DNA from: Gardnerella vaginalis 1500E
GTDB taxonomy: Bacteria; Actinomycetota; Actinomycetes; Actinomycetales; Bifidobacteriaceae
Direction: 5' to 3'
Assembly (NCBI RefSeq): GCF_000263595.1
Contig: NZ_ADES01000011.1
Coordinates: 62,001-126,000, forward strand
DNA length: 64,000 bases
The number at the start of each line of letters is the position of its first letter. Position 1 is the first letter of the stretch. Both the position numbers and the translations under genes were made by a program. Positions 1-9,258 of this stretch are shown in pieces. The notes beneath the pieces were generated by a model. That model made no database searches, was not told where the DNA came from, and saw only the letters and a list, made by a program, of their open reading frames with translations.

Positions 1-1212
1 AGTAATTTTTATTCTATAGCGGAGCAGTTTAGAAAAGTCTCTAATGATCAAGTTTCGCTTAGCAGAAAAATAGAAGAAAATAAGAAATCTGTTTCTACTA
101 AAGAAAAAACTGTGAAAGAATTAGAAGTTCTTTTCCAGAGTGCAAAGAAAGAATTTGAAAAAGCAAGTGAAGAACTTCGAAAAATTAAAGATCAAATTGA
201 TGAGTCTAAAAAAGATGTAGCCAAAAAGCTTGAAGCTTCTAATACTAAAGATTCTGAAGTAAAAAAAGCAGAGTCTGAGATAAAGCTTATTGGTAATATT
301 ATTGAAAACTATAAGTTAGTTGACAACAAAAAGGAATTAGACAAAAAAATTAAATCATTAAATAGTGGTATTGAGGGCGCTAAAGCGTTTAAAAAGAATC
401 AGTCCGATGAAAGAACTGAAAAAAGTGATTTAAAGAAGCAAGCTGAAAATTCTTTGAAGGATGCAGAAAAGAATCTTGAGGAAGCTAAAGCTAAAGTTAC
501 TATCCTCAAAGCTCAATTAGAACAGGAAAAAGCTCAAAAGAATCAGCAAAATGGTAGCAGCTCTGCTGGTAATAATGATGCCAAGCAATCAGGAAAACAG
601 ACTGCTCCTATTGCTCCAGCACCTCCAGTAGCATCTGTTCCGAAAGTAACTGCTCCAGTTCCTGCAGTACCTGAAGCTAAGATTCCAGCGCCGTCTGTTA
701 AAGCTCCAGCTATGCCACCTGCTTCTGTTGTCCCTGCGGCCCCAGTAGTGCCAGCAGTTCAAGTTGAAGATAATTCAACATCTGTAGCACCTTCAGCTCC
801 TGCAGCAAATCCTACTGTTGCAAATACTCAGAAGGCAGTAACTCCAGTTGCTGAAGTAACTAAGAATGTTTCTTCTGCAGACGCATCTAAGGCTCCAGCT
901 GTTGCTAATGTTCCAGCTGCTGTGGCTCCGTCGAACAATATTTCGCAAGCAGATAAGTCAACTGAATCTCAGGTTTCAGAAGAAAACTCTACGAAGTTTG
1001 AAGATAATAATGGTGAAACTGAGGAAGTTGAAGAAAAAACTCCTGTTGAAAGCAAGAAACCACAAGCTCAAGCTAGTGCTACAAGTGAAAACAAATCTTC
1101 AGGAAATGTACTTGGAAAAATAGCTATTGGCGTTGTTGGAACGTTAGCAGTTGCAGGAACTGCTGCAGCAGGCGTAACATTTATGCGTCCTCGTCGCCTA
1201 CCGAAAGCATAA
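1..1212 (+). CDS. Coiled-coil, Pro/Ala-rich membrane-anchored surface protein (5' end outside window)
   Basis: The reading frame is open from the first base, so this is the C-terminal 403 codons of a longer protein. About the first 180 residues are Lys/Glu-rich with heptad-like spacing, which suggests a long coiled coil. They are followed by about 130 residues rich in Pro, Ala and Val, typical of a wall-spanning stalk, then an acidic stretch with a Glu/Thr cluster. The last ~35 residues hold one hydrophobic helix (starting VLGKIAIGVVG) and a short basic tail (MRPRRLPKA). I see no LPXTG-like motif before the helix, so membrane retention rather than sortase anchoring is likely. The fold resembles adhesin-type or peptidoglycan-binding surface proteins of bifidobacteria, but no named family is recognised. 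A strong terminator follows it. Confidence 0.75.
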   Translation, partial: SNFYSIAEQFRKVSNDQVSLSRKIEENKKSVSTKEKTVKELEVLFQSAKKEFEKASEELRKIKDQIDESKKDVAKKLEASNTKDSEVKKAESEIKLIGNIIENYKLVDNKKELDKKIKSLNSGIEGAKAFKKNQSDERTEKSDLKKQAENSLKDAEKNLEEAKAKVTILKAQLEQEKAQKNQQNGSSSAGNNDAKQSGKQTAPIAPAPPVASVPKVTAPVPAVPEAKIPAPSVKAPAMPPASVVPAAPVVPAVQVEDNSTSVAPSAPAANPTVANTQKAVTPVAEVTKNVSSADASKAPAVANVPAAVAPSNNISQADKSTESQVSEENSTKFEDNNGETEEVEEKTPVESKKPQAQASATSENKSSGNVLGKIAIGVVGTLAVAGTAAAGVTFMRPRRLPKA

Positions 1213-1248
1213 ATTAAGAAGCTACTAGGTATGTTGATAATTTAAATT

Positions 1249-1295
1249 TGCGGCTATTTGTGCATTGTGCATTATGCATTAATAGCCGCATTTTT
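1249..1295 (+). terminator. Rho-independent terminator of the surface protein gene
   Basis: A 10-bp perfect stem (TGCGGCTATT with AATAGCCGCA) closes a 22-nt AT-rich loop containing repeated TGCATT units. It is followed by TTTTT. Confidence 0.85.
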
Positions 1296-1311
1296 ATATG
1301 TTTTGGGTATT

Positions 1312-2067
1312 TTACGGCTTAACTAAGCTATTTTCATAAGCAAAAACTACAGCTTGAACTCGGTCTCTAGCATTGATTTTTCCTAAAATATGCGCAACAT
1401 GCGTTTTGACTGTAGGCAAGCTAATAAATAGTTTGCTAGCAATTTCCTGATTTGAAAGCCCGTGAGCAATTTCTATGAGCACCTCGCGCTCACGGTCAGT
1501 AAGTTCTGGAATAGCAGAATTTTCGTACGAGCAGCTTTGTGTTGCTGGTGCAGCAGAATTTGCTTGTGCAGCGTAACTCGAAACGCTGTTTACTTTAATA
1601 TTTGTTGCTACTTTGCCTTGCTGAATCATATTTTCGATCAAACGTTTAGTAGCGGTCGGAGCAATAATTGCGTTTCCTTGATACACAGTTCGTATGGAAT
1701 TAAGCAAAGTTTCTGGCTCTGTATCTTTAAGCAAAAATCCGGAAGCACCAGCATGAATTGCAGCCATAACATATTCGTCTAAATCAAAAGTTGTCAGAAT
1801 AATAATTCGAGTATTTTCGTTAGTTTTTTGCTGCAGAATCTTGCGAGTTGCTTCCAAACCGTCCATTATAGGCATGCGAACGTCCATAAGAATAATGTCT
1901 GGATTTTGGCTTTTAGAAAGCTCCACAATTTGTGATCCGTTAGAAGCCTGAGATACAACGTGCATATCTTGCTGCGAATTTATTACCATCGCAAATCCTG
2001 CTCGCACAAGCTCCTGATCGTCTGCTATTGCGACTCGAATTACTTCATTGTTTTCCATATATTCCAT
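1312..2067 (-). CDS. NarL/LuxR-family response regulator
   Basis: DNA-binding output protein of a two-component system. The N-terminal receiver domain (about residues 9-128) has the acidic pair D16-D17, the phospho-acceptor D62 in ILMDVRMP, a switch Thr in ILTTFD and the conserved Lys in LLKD. A Ser/Ala/Asn-rich linker of about 45 residues follows; it is longer than usual. The C-terminal GerE/LuxR helix-turn-helix runs from about 189 to 245 (LTDREREVL… NQEIASKLFIS… VKTHVAHIL). The start lies 12 bases downstream of the sensor kinase stop, so the two form one operon and a cognate pair. Another ATG three codons in is also possible. Target genes cannot be told from the window. Confidence 0.93.
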   Translation of the reverse strand: MEYMENNEVIRVAIADDQELVRAGFAMVINSQQDMHVVSQASNGSQIVELSKSQNPDIILMDVRMPIMDGLEATRKILQQKTNENTRIIILTTFDLDEYVMAAIHAGASGFLLKDTEPETLLNSIRTVYQGNAIIAPTATKRLIENMIQQGKVATNIKVNSVSSYAAQANSAAPATQSCSYENSAIPELTDREREVLIEIAHGLSNQEIASKLFISLPTVKTHVAHILGKINARDRVQAVVFAYENSLVKP

Positions 2068-2079
2068 AGTATCAACTTA

Positions 2080-4626
2080 CTATTGCTTATTTAATGCGTT
2101 GTGTTGAATTTGCTCATCTAGTGGGGCAGCAGGGCGAATAGCAATCTCAGCTATATTTGCACCTTTATTTGCTGAATTAACGCTCGAACCTGTTTCTCGC
2201 AAAATTCCAAGCAATTTTCGCAAATATTTTAGTGCCGAACGCCCCTCGTCACTAATATTTTTAAAGGCTTTACTAATTGCTTCACTTTGCTCTTGTGGTT
2301 TCTCCGTTTCTGTTGACTCTGTATTTTCTGCATTACTATTTGTTTTTTCGTATTTATTTAGCATATCAATTCCGCTATTTGCGGCATCGATTACTTTATG
2401 CAATGTAATAGCAACTTTTTGCTGAATATTTGAGCTAAGTCGTTGCCTTTCTGCGTTAGCTGCAAGCACTTCTAGCTGTTTTTGCTCTTGCTCAAGTTCT
2501 GTTCTGCGCGCTTTTAGAAGCAGCAAATTATTGTCATCATTTCTGCGGTAATAAGCAAACGCAATAACTGTAAAACAAATTATTGCAACTATGAAACCAA
2601 AAACTAATCCAACGGACGCAAATTGCATAAAGTCATAAAAATTGGTTGTGGCAATATTTGATGTAAAGAATCGTATTGGAGTTTCAGTTTGTGGAATATT
2701 TTTTGATGAAATACCAATTTTTACGGCGAAAATAGCAGATTCGGCAAGCACTACTGCGCTAACCCATTGCCATGCGCGTTTTTTACCGTAGAGCACAGCA
2801 GCGTAAATAATATTTGGTATGAAAAAATTAGCGAATAAAATATTCGGCAAGAGTATAAGCTGTATTGCAGAAAATACTGCTGCAACAATTGCGCATGCGG
2901 TTGGAGCTTTTCTGCGAAACATGAATGGCACCATGGTTGTAAGAGTAAATACTTTATAAAGTATTTGTAATGAAAGCGAGTTGGAATATTGTGAAGACAT
3001 TCCAACTCCAACAATAAAATCGTAGGTTGGCAGAAAGAGCATCATAACAACCCAAGGTGATGCATAAATAATGTCTCCAATAAGCCAATGTTGTTCAAAC
3101 CATTGTGATACTTTCTCAATCCTATTTTTTGAAGTATTTGCTTCTGGTAAAACGTATGGCAAAACGTTTGTCGAAACTTCCGATGATGTTGAAACGTTTG
3201 CATTTTCCGGTTTTGTTTGTGCTTCTGCTTGATTATTAACTTTTGCATTATGAGTAACGTTATAAATACTATTTAATACAGAAGCAGTACTGTTTGACTC
3301 GTCTGTGCTGTAAGAATATGGAATGAAAGCAACAATACTAAACGTTCCATCATTCATTTTTCCATAATCAAGCGTTCCGTGAAGATTTTCAATTCGCTCT
3401 TTCATGCCAATCAAACCATAACCGTTTTTATGTGGCGCACCGCTATTTTGCGTTTGGTTAGCTTCGATTTTGTGTATTTCATTTGTAATTTTTAGTGTTA
3501 AGCCTTGGTCCTTCCACTGTTCGTGAATGTTTATTTTAATGCCATCTCCTGCGTGCTTTCGAATATTAGTAAGAGACTCCTGAACAACGCGGTATGCAAC
3601 GGTTTGTGCGTCCGCGTTAAGCCTATTTTGAGAATTCATGCCATCAACAGTGTGCCAAAAAATATTTTTAGGAGATGCAATCTTTGCTTGCTCAATAAGA
3701 GAAGGCACATGATTGAAGTCCAATTGACCCGATGGAGCATCAGTTAAAGCTTCTAGAAGTCGGCGCATGTCGTGAACGGCGCGCTCGGCTTCGTTTTTAA
3801 TAATATGCATTGTTTTTTTAGCAAGCGAAATATCTTTGGTTGCTGCATAACGACCACCATCTGCTTGCACAATAATAATAGAAAGCGTGTGGGCAACAAT
3901 ATCGTGCATGTCTCTGGCAATTCTTGCGCGTTCTGCAGTAACAGCAATATGCTGAGCTTTCTTTCTGTACGCGCGAATAGCATTATTGTGATCTTGTAAA
4001 AGTTGAATAGTATGCACGTGAGTGCGCTGCCAGTAGCCAATAATAACCGTAATAGTGGTAATAATAATCGCAAAAATTATGGAAGGAATCGCAAAATCAA
4101 GTATATTCGAAACGCAATTTTTTATGTTACTACTATTTATATTTCGTACACTGCAAGTATAACTAGATTTCGAATGATTATTGCCATATATTGGTCCCAT
4201 TACAGCATTCCACGATATTAATGCGCAAGATAATACGGTTGTTACGTAAGATGCAATAACAAAAGCTTTTGAATGCTCCGGATTTCCTCGCGCAATAGCG
4301 TTAACAAGCAGTACGAAACCAAAGAAATCAGCAAAAAGTTGAATAGGACCAAAGATTACTTGCATAATGCAAATAACAATAAAAGTAATAGCTGCATGTT
4401 CAGGCCATAGTTTTCGTACTGAAAGTAGTAATGCAACAACAATATTTATAAGTATTAATGCAATTAAAGAACTTTGTGTCAAAAAGCCATCAACATTGCT
4501 TATAACATAGCGATTGCTTGAAAGAATAAAAAGAACGAATGGAATAATGAACCATAATATGTCGTTTAATGTGAGCTCTTTTCGTAAGCGTTGAATAACA
4601 CTTTGAAACATATTAGGTACTTTCAT
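2080..4626 (-). CDS. Sensor histidine kinase with a second, degenerate kinase-like half
   Basis: About 848 residues. An N-terminal membrane domain with five or six helices is followed by a HisKA_3 dimerisation segment (AERARIARDMHDIVAHTLS, phospho-His about residue 241) and a HATPase_c domain (N-box QESLTNIRKHAG about 350, G-box NGYGLIGMKERI about 410). After a linker a second membrane domain (about 515-695) and a second HisKA_3-like segment (AERQRLSSNIQQKVAITLHK, about 725-745) follow, but the His is Gln and no ATPase domain comes after. The frame is open up to 4761, overlapping the divergent peptidase start. I chose the ATG at 4626; the ATG at 4611 is also possible, and neither has a strong ribosome site. 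It probably phosphorylates the adjacent LuxR-type regulator. Confidence 0.88.
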   Translation of the reverse strand: MKVPNMFQSVIQRLRKELTLNDILWFIIPFVLFILSSNRYVISNVDGFLTQSSLIALILINIVVALLLSVRKLWPEHAAITFIVICIMQVIFGPIQLFADFFGFVLLVNAIARGNPEHSKAFVIASYVTTVLSCALISWNAVMGPIYGNNHSKSSYTCSVRNINSSNIKNCVSNILDFAIPSIIFAIIITTITVIIGYWQRTHVHTIQLLQDHNNAIRAYRKKAQHIAVTAERARIARDMHDIVAHTLSIIIVQADGGRYAATKDISLAKKTMHIIKNEAERAVHDMRRLLEALTDAPSGQLDFNHVPSLIEQAKIASPKNIFWHTVDGMNSQNRLNADAQTVAYRVVQESLTNIRKHAGDGIKINIHEQWKDQGLTLKITNEIHKIEANQTQNSGAPHKNGYGLIGMKERIENLHGTLDYGKMNDGTFSIVAFIPYSYSTDESNSTASVLNSIYNVTHNAKVNNQAEAQTKPENANVSTSSEVSTNVLPYVLPEANTSKNRIEKVSQWFEQHWLIGDIIYASPWVVMMLFLPTYDFIVGVGMSSQYSNSLSLQILYKVFTLTTMVPFMFRRKAPTACAIVAAVFSAIQLILLPNILFANFFIPNIIYAAVLYGKKRAWQWVSAVVLAESAIFAVKIGISSKNIPQTETPIRFFTSNIATTNFYDFMQFASVGLVFGFIVAIICFTVIAFAYYRRNDDNNLLLLKARRTELEQEQKQLEVLAANAERQRLSSNIQQKVAITLHKVIDAANSGIDMLNKYEKTNSNAENTESTETEKPQEQSEAISKAFKNISDEGRSALKYLRKLLGILRETGSSVNSANKGANIAEIAIRPAAPLDEQIQHNALNKQ

Positions 4627-4754
4627 AATTACTAGGCTAGTGCATAGTACTTTATAGAACAATCGAACTTGAGTATGATTTATAAGTAGAGTGTGTGATT
4701 GATAGTTGCAATGTAGCACGCAAATAAAGAAATATAGAATGGAAAGGAATACAC

Positions 4755-6137
4755 ATGGCATTACTTAATACTTATTATGTTCCTGGATTGCATGTTGAAG
4801 AGCGTGCGATTGACGTTCCGCTTGATTGGGAAGGAAACACTCCTGGTGGAGCTATTAAAGGCGAAACGATTCGACTGTTCTGTAGAGTTGTTTGTGCTCC
4901 TGAGCATGTGCATGACGATTTGCCGTTGCTTGTGTTCTTGCAAGGCGGCCCTGGTGGGCAGTGTCCGCGACCACTTTCGCCTTCTAGTGATGGTTGGATT
5001 CAAGAGGCTATTAAGCATTTTCGTGTAGTCTTGCCAGATCAGCGTGGTGTTGGGCGTTCTTCAAGAGTGGATGCTTCAACTATGAAGCGTATGGCAGATG
5101 ATGGCGTAAGTGTTGAGAGACAAGCCTGGTATTTGAAGCGTTTCCTGGCTGATTCTATTATTCGCGATTTTGAACATTTGCGTCTTACTGAATTTGATGC
5201 TAAACCGTGGGTGTCTTTAGGGCAAAGTTACGGCGGATTCTTAACGCTTACGTATTTGTCGCTTTTCCCGCAAGGATTGATTGCAAGCTTCACAACTGGC
5301 GGCATTCCTCATGTTCCTGCAAATGCGCGTGAAGTCTATGAGCATACTTTTCCTCGTATGGCGCGTAAAACGGAGCAATTCTATGAGCGTTATCCGCAGG
5401 ATGTTGCTCGTGCTGCTGCTATTGCAGATCGTATTGCGCAGGGTGATGTTGTGCTTCCAAATGGCGAGAAGCTTACGGTTGAGCGATTCCAAATGTTGGG
5501 TTCTTCCTTCGGCATGAAGCCAAGTTTTGAGCGAGTGCACTGGCTACTTGATTCTGCGTTTGCAGATGGTGATGGTTCTTTGAAAGCGTTTAAGCACGGT
5601 GGTGGAGCTTCTGCTGGAAGTTTAAGCGACGAGTTTGTGTACGGTGTAATGGATTCAACGGCTTCAAGCCCGCTTTATTGGCCGCTGCAAGAATTTATTT
5701 ATGCTGACGGTGAATTAGAGCACCCAATTTTGTGGGCAGCTCAGCAGGTTAGGGAAACAATGCCAGAGTTTTCTGGTTCTGCACGTCCGCTTCTTTTTAC
5801 GGGCGAAGCTATGTTTCCTTGGATGTTTGATCAAGAAAAAGCTTTGCAGCCATTCTTGCCAGCAGTTGACTGCTTAATGAGCGACAAGCAGTTTGGCAAG
5901 ATCTACGATCAAGATCAACTTGCTAATAACGAAGTTCCATTACAGTCTGCAGTCTACTTTGATGACATGTATGTTGATTCTGGTCTTCAGCTTGACACGC
6001 TTTCTCGTATTGCAAACTCCCATTATTGGACAACAAATGAATTTGAGCATGATGGTTTGCATGGAGATGTAGTATTCCGTCATCTTTTTGATGAGGCTTT
6101 AAATCGTGGTGATTTAGAGGGAATTTACAAGCGCTAA
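4755..6137 (+). CDS. Proline iminopeptidase-like serine peptidase (family S33, alpha/beta hydrolase)
   Basis: Cleaves N-terminal residues, classically proline, from peptides in the cytoplasm. The oxyanion-hole motif GGPGG is at residues 64-68, the DQRGVGRS motif follows, and the nucleophile elbow GQSYGG puts the catalytic Ser at about 158. The catalytic His is likely in the C-terminal HDGLHGD segment. At 460 residues it is of the longer actinobacterial/lactobacterial type. The ATG follows AAGGA at good spacing. It is divergent from the sensor kinase and alone in its transcription unit. Substrate preference is inferred from the family only. Confidence 0.88.
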   Translation: MALLNTYYVPGLHVEERAIDVPLDWEGNTPGGAIKGETIRLFCRVVCAPEHVHDDLPLLVFLQGGPGGQCPRPLSPSSDGWIQEAIKHFRVVLPDQRGVGRSSRVDASTMKRMADDGVSVERQAWYLKRFLADSIIRDFEHLRLTEFDAKPWVSLGQSYGGFLTLTYLSLFPQGLIASFTTGGIPHVPANAREVYEHTFPRMARKTEQFYERYPQDVARAAAIADRIAQGDVVLPNGEKLTVERFQMLGSSFGMKPSFERVHWLLDSAFADGDGSLKAFKHGGGASAGSLSDEFVYGVMDSTASSPLYWPLQEFIYADGELEHPILWAAQQVRETMPEFSGSARPLLFTGEAMFPWMFDQEKALQPFLPAVDCLMSDKQFGKIYDQDQLANNEVPLQSAVYFDDMYVDSGLQLDTLSRIANSHYWTTNEFEHDGLHGDVVFRHLFDEALNRGDLEGIYKR

Positions 6138-6183
6138 TAAGCTCTGTAAGTTTTAAATTTTGCGTGTTTGTATCGTTTAATAG

Positions 6184-6241
6184 AGCACTATTTGATATGC
6201 TATACATCTGTTTGAGTAATAATTGCGTCATAAATAGTGCT
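6184..6241 (+). other. Long-loop inverted repeat between peptidase gene and proC
   Basis: AGCACTATTT at 6184-6193 and AAATAGTGCT at 6232-6241 are perfect 10-bp arms separated by 38 bases and followed by TTTATTT. It may be a terminator for the peptidase or a leader hairpin or operator for proC. The long loop makes the role uncertain. Confidence 0.45.
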
Positions 6242-6273
6242 TTATTTATGAAATGCACCAAAGGGGATTATGA

Positions 6274-7080
6274 ATGAGTAGTGGAACATTCGGTACTGTT
6301 GGATTTATTGGTTACGGCAATATGGCACAAGCAATTGCTAAAGGTGCTGTAAATGCAGGCGTATTGCAAGGTGAAAATATTGTTGCATGTGCTCGTAATT
6401 TTGAAAAACTTGAGCGTAACACTTCGCTTATTGGCGCTCGCGCTATGCGCACTGCTAAAGAAGTATGTGAAGCAAGTGACGTAATTATTGTTGCTGTAAA
6501 ACCTTATCAGATTTCTGAAGTTCTTAAACCTATTGCTGGTCTTATTGATGAACGCGGTACAGCTATTATTTCTGTTGCAGCCGGCTGGAATCTTGAGCGA
6601 TACAAGGATTTGCTGGGCAATAATGTTCATGTGCAATGCATTATTCCTAATACTCCTATTTCGGTAGGTCAAGGAGTTACTTTAGCTGAGTCGAATAACA
6701 CTCTAACTGACGCACAGCTTTCTATGTTTAATGCTTTATTTGATCCAATTTCTTTAGTAGAGCGTGTGTCTGGCGAAAATATGAATATTGCAATGTGTAT
6801 TTCTAGCTGTGCTCCAGCTTTTACAGCAATGTACATGGAAGCTTTGGGAGATGCTGGAGTGAAGTACGGCTTGCAACGAGATTGTGCTTACCGTTTGGCT
6901 GCAAAAATGATAGAAGGAGTAGGCGCGTTATATATGAACGAGCGTACTCATCCAGGGATTATGAAAGATGCAGTGTGCTCTCCTGGAGGAACCACTATTC
7001 GAGGCGTTGCGCAGTTAGAATCTCGCGGATTTAGGGGAGATGTAATTTCTGCCGTGGATGCTATCGAAAATATAAAGTAA
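6274..7080 (+). CDS. proC: Pyrroline-5-carboxylate reductase
   Basis: Last step of proline synthesis: reduces 1-pyrroline-5-carboxylate to proline with NAD(P)H in the cytosol. The N-terminal Rossmann motif GFIGYGNMAQAIAKG is at about residues 9-23. The C-terminal dimerisation domain carries the family signature around MKDAVCSPGGTTIRGV. The length (268 aa) is normal. The ATG is preceded by AAAGGGGA. It stands next to a proline-releasing peptidase, a sensible metabolic neighbour, though the two appear to be separate transcription units. Confidence 0.95.
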   Translation: MSSGTFGTVGFIGYGNMAQAIAKGAVNAGVLQGENIVACARNFEKLERNTSLIGARAMRTAKEVCEASDVIIVAVKPYQISEVLKPIAGLIDERGTAIISVAAGWNLERYKDLLGNNVHVQCIIPNTPISVGQGVTLAESNNTLTDAQLSMFNALFDPISLVERVSGENMNIAMCISSCAPAFTAMYMEALGDAGVKYGLQRDCAYRLAAKMIEGVGALYMNERTHPGIMKDAVCSPGGTTIRGVAQLESRGFRGDVISAVDAIENIK

Positions 7081-7131
7081 ATAAAATCAAGTTGTGTCGG
7101 CTTTCCCGACGCTGGTCTAAACTAGGTGAAT

Positions 7132-8220
7132 ATGTCTTTAACTATTGGAATTGTTGGATTGCCAAACGTGGGCAAATCCACTATGTTTAATGCTTTAACT
7201 CGCAATAACGTTTTGGCGGAGAATTATCCGTTCGCAACTATTGAACCAAATACTGGTATTGTTCCGCTTCCGGATCGTAGACTTCCAGTGCTTGCAAAAT
7301 TAGTTAATACCGAAAAGATTGTTCCAGCAACAGTTACTTTTGTTGATATTGCAGGCATTGTTAAGGGTGCTTCCGAGGGCGAAGGTTTGGGCAATAAGTT
7401 CCTTGCTAATATTCGCGAAGCAGACGCAATTTGCGAAGTTGTACGTGCTTTCAACGACGACGATATTGTGCATGTGAACGGCAAAGTGGATCCTGCTGAC
7501 GATATTGACACTATTAATACTGAGCTTATTCTTGCCGATATGCAAACTATTGAAAATGCTCTTCCAAAGTTGGAAAAGGATTTGCGTGGCAAGAAAGTCA
7601 CTCAAGAATATGTTGATGCCGTGAATAAAGCTAAGGAAATTCTTGCTTCTGGCAAGACTATTGACCAGGCTCATAACGAAAAGCTTATTGATAAAAACGA
7701 CGTGTACGATTTGCACTTGCTCACTGCTAAGCCATTTATTTACGTATTTAACGTGGATGATTCGGAGTTAGCTGACGAAGATTTAAAGTCTAAACTTTCT
7801 GCATCTGTCGCTCCTGCAAAAGCAATCTTCTTGAATGCTCAGTTTGAGTCTGAACTTACAGAGCTTGACGAATCTGACGCTCGTGAAATGCTTGAGGATG
7901 CTGGTTTGAAGGAATCTGGTTTGGATCAGCTTGCGCGTGTGGGATTCGATATTTTAGGTCTTCAAACTTATTTAACCGCTGGTGTTAAGGAAGTTCACGC
8001 TTGGCAGATTCATAAAGGCTGGACCGCTCCTCAAGCTGCAGGCGTTATTCACACTGATTTTGAGCGCGGATTTATTAAAGCAGAAATCGTATCTTACGAT
8101 GATTTCGTGGCTGCTGACGGTTCTATGGCAAAAATTAAGGAAGAAGGCAAGCTTCGCCTTGAAGGCCGAGACTACGTTATGCAAGATGGAGATATTGTTG
8201 AATTTAAATTCAACGTGTGA
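7132..8220 (+). CDS. ychF: Redox-regulated ATPase YchF (Obg-family)
   Basis: Ribosome-associated P-loop ATPase of the TRAFAC Obg family. The Walker A motif GLPNVGKST is at residues 9-17 and the G3-like motif is FVDIAG. The helical insertion in mid-protein and the C-terminal TGS domain (last ~85 residues, ending MQDGDIVEFKFNV) are complete. An in-frame GTG lies two codons upstream, but the ATG at 7132 gives the family's usual MSLTIGIVG start. Length 362 aa is standard. A strong terminator follows. Confidence 0.95.
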   Translation: MSLTIGIVGLPNVGKSTMFNALTRNNVLAENYPFATIEPNTGIVPLPDRRLPVLAKLVNTEKIVPATVTFVDIAGIVKGASEGEGLGNKFLANIREADAICEVVRAFNDDDIVHVNGKVDPADDIDTINTELILADMQTIENALPKLEKDLRGKKVTQEYVDAVNKAKEILASGKTIDQAHNEKLIDKNDVYDLHLLTAKPFIYVFNVDDSELADEDLKSKLSASVAPAKAIFLNAQFESELTELDESDAREMLEDAGLKESGLDQLARVGFDILGLQTYLTAGVKEVHAWQIHKGWTAPQAAGVIHTDFERGFIKAEIVSYDDFVAADGSMAKIKEEGKLRLEGRDYVMQDGDIVEFKFNV

Positions 8221-8257
8221 TATTTCTGCGAATTAAGCGAAATTTTGTTTTTCAAGC

Positions 8258-8305
8258 GTTGCTACTAGTAGTTTGCTGTTAAACTATTAGTAGCAACTTT
8301 TTTAT
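8258..8305 (+). terminator. Rho-independent terminator of ychF
   Basis: A 17-bp stem (8258-8274 with 8281-8297, one G-U pair) has a 6-base loop and is followed by a T-run. It ends 20 bases before the next start codon. Confidence 0.92.
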
Positions 8306-8325
8306 TTTTATAACCGGAGATAGTG

Positions 8326-9126
8326 ATGCAATTTATTCGTGACTTTGTTAGTGATATACGCAAATGTGCGCGATTTTTTGCAAAAATGCGCAGATGGTGG
8401 ATTCGTAGTTCGAAAACTATGCGCTATATATCTGCGAGCATACTTGCAATGTTGATAGTAATTTTCCTGTTATTTGTTGGTTTTGAAACGTCAAATGTAC
8501 TTTCTACTACGTATCAATACGGTGTGCAAGCACGGAAAAATGCGCTTATTGAAAAGAATAAAAATAATTGCGTCGGTAGTGAAAATAACAGTAATAGAAG
8601 AAATATAAATAATAATATAAATAATACTTCTAAAAATAAGTATTATAAGTATTGCAATAAAAGTTCTTTAAAAAAGACTAATGGTAAATCTGATTTTTGG
8701 AAGTATCCTACAGGTGGAGCATATCCTAATCTTACGGGAATAAAGGTTTCTGACTTACATATTGATGTAAATCTTAAAAAGCAGCGAGTATACATTATTG
8801 CTAAAGGTAAAACTGTTTATTCAATGATTATGAGTTCTGGTATAAAAGACTCTACTCCTCATGGTGATTATCATATTGATGGTATGCGCAACAAGCATTT
8901 TTACAATCAGAATGAAAAAGTTGGCGCTGACTATTGGGTAGGTTTTATTGATGCAGAATACTTGTTCCACTCTGTGCCAACTAACTATAACTTTGGAGAA
9001 TATATTGCGTCAGAAGGTATGAAGTTAGGAAAGCCTGCGTCTCATGGTTGTGTGCGTTTAAGTGTTGCGGATGCAAAATGGTTCTATGAGAATATTCCTG
9101 ACGGAACGTCTGTTCATATTGGATAA
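8326..9126 (+). CDS. L,D-transpeptidase (YkuD domain), membrane-anchored
   Basis: Likely forms 3-3 cross-links in peptidoglycan or attaches partners to the wall. It has a basic N-terminus, one transmembrane helix at about residues 36-56, an Asn/Lys-rich linker of about 60 residues, then a YkuD domain from about residue 140. The catalytic signature is complete: HSVP, then SHGCVRLS with Cys about 242. GGAGA precedes the ATG; an in-frame GTG one codon earlier is possible. The Asn-rich linker is probably a flexible spacer. Monocistronic between two terminators. Confidence 0.92.
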   Translation: MQFIRDFVSDIRKCARFFAKMRRWWIRSSKTMRYISASILAMLIVIFLLFVGFETSNVLSTTYQYGVQARKNALIEKNKNNCVGSENNSNRRNINNNINNTSKNKYYKYCNKSSLKKTNGKSDFWKYPTGGAYPNLTGIKVSDLHIDVNLKKQRVYIIAKGKTVYSMIMSSGIKDSTPHGDYHIDGMRNKHFYNQNEKVGADYWVGFIDAEYLFHSVPTNYNFGEYIASEGMKLGKPASHGCVRLSVADAKWFYENIPDGTSVHIG

Positions 9127-9183
9127 TCTTGCTTGTGCAAAAGCAAGATTTAAGTCTTATTTAATGTAATTGCTTAAATGTTG

Positions 9184-9218
9184 CAAATAAAAAAGAGGGC
9201 CTTCATTTGAAGACCCTC
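9184..9218 (-). terminator. Terminator between the convergent transpeptidase and yeiH genes
   Basis: GAGGGCCTTC at 9195-9204 pairs with GAAGACCCTC at 9209-9218. On the minus strand it is followed by a run of seven T, so it mainly ends the yeiH transcript. A weaker hairpin at about 9126-9150 (ATCTTGCTT/AAGCAAGAT) may serve the plus strand. Confidence 0.85.
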
Positions 9219-9258
9219 GTATATTTGTTTTTAGCAAACTATTCTTGCAATATTTTGT

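Noticed and set aside
3753-4073. Other short frames within the sensor kinase gene on both strands
   Set aside because: They overlap conserved kinase motifs and show no ribosome sites or family features.
4627-4761. Longer sensor kinase starting at 4761
   Set aside because: This would overlap the start of the divergent peptidase gene, add a Cys/Tyr-rich segment not typical of the family, and leave no room for promoters.
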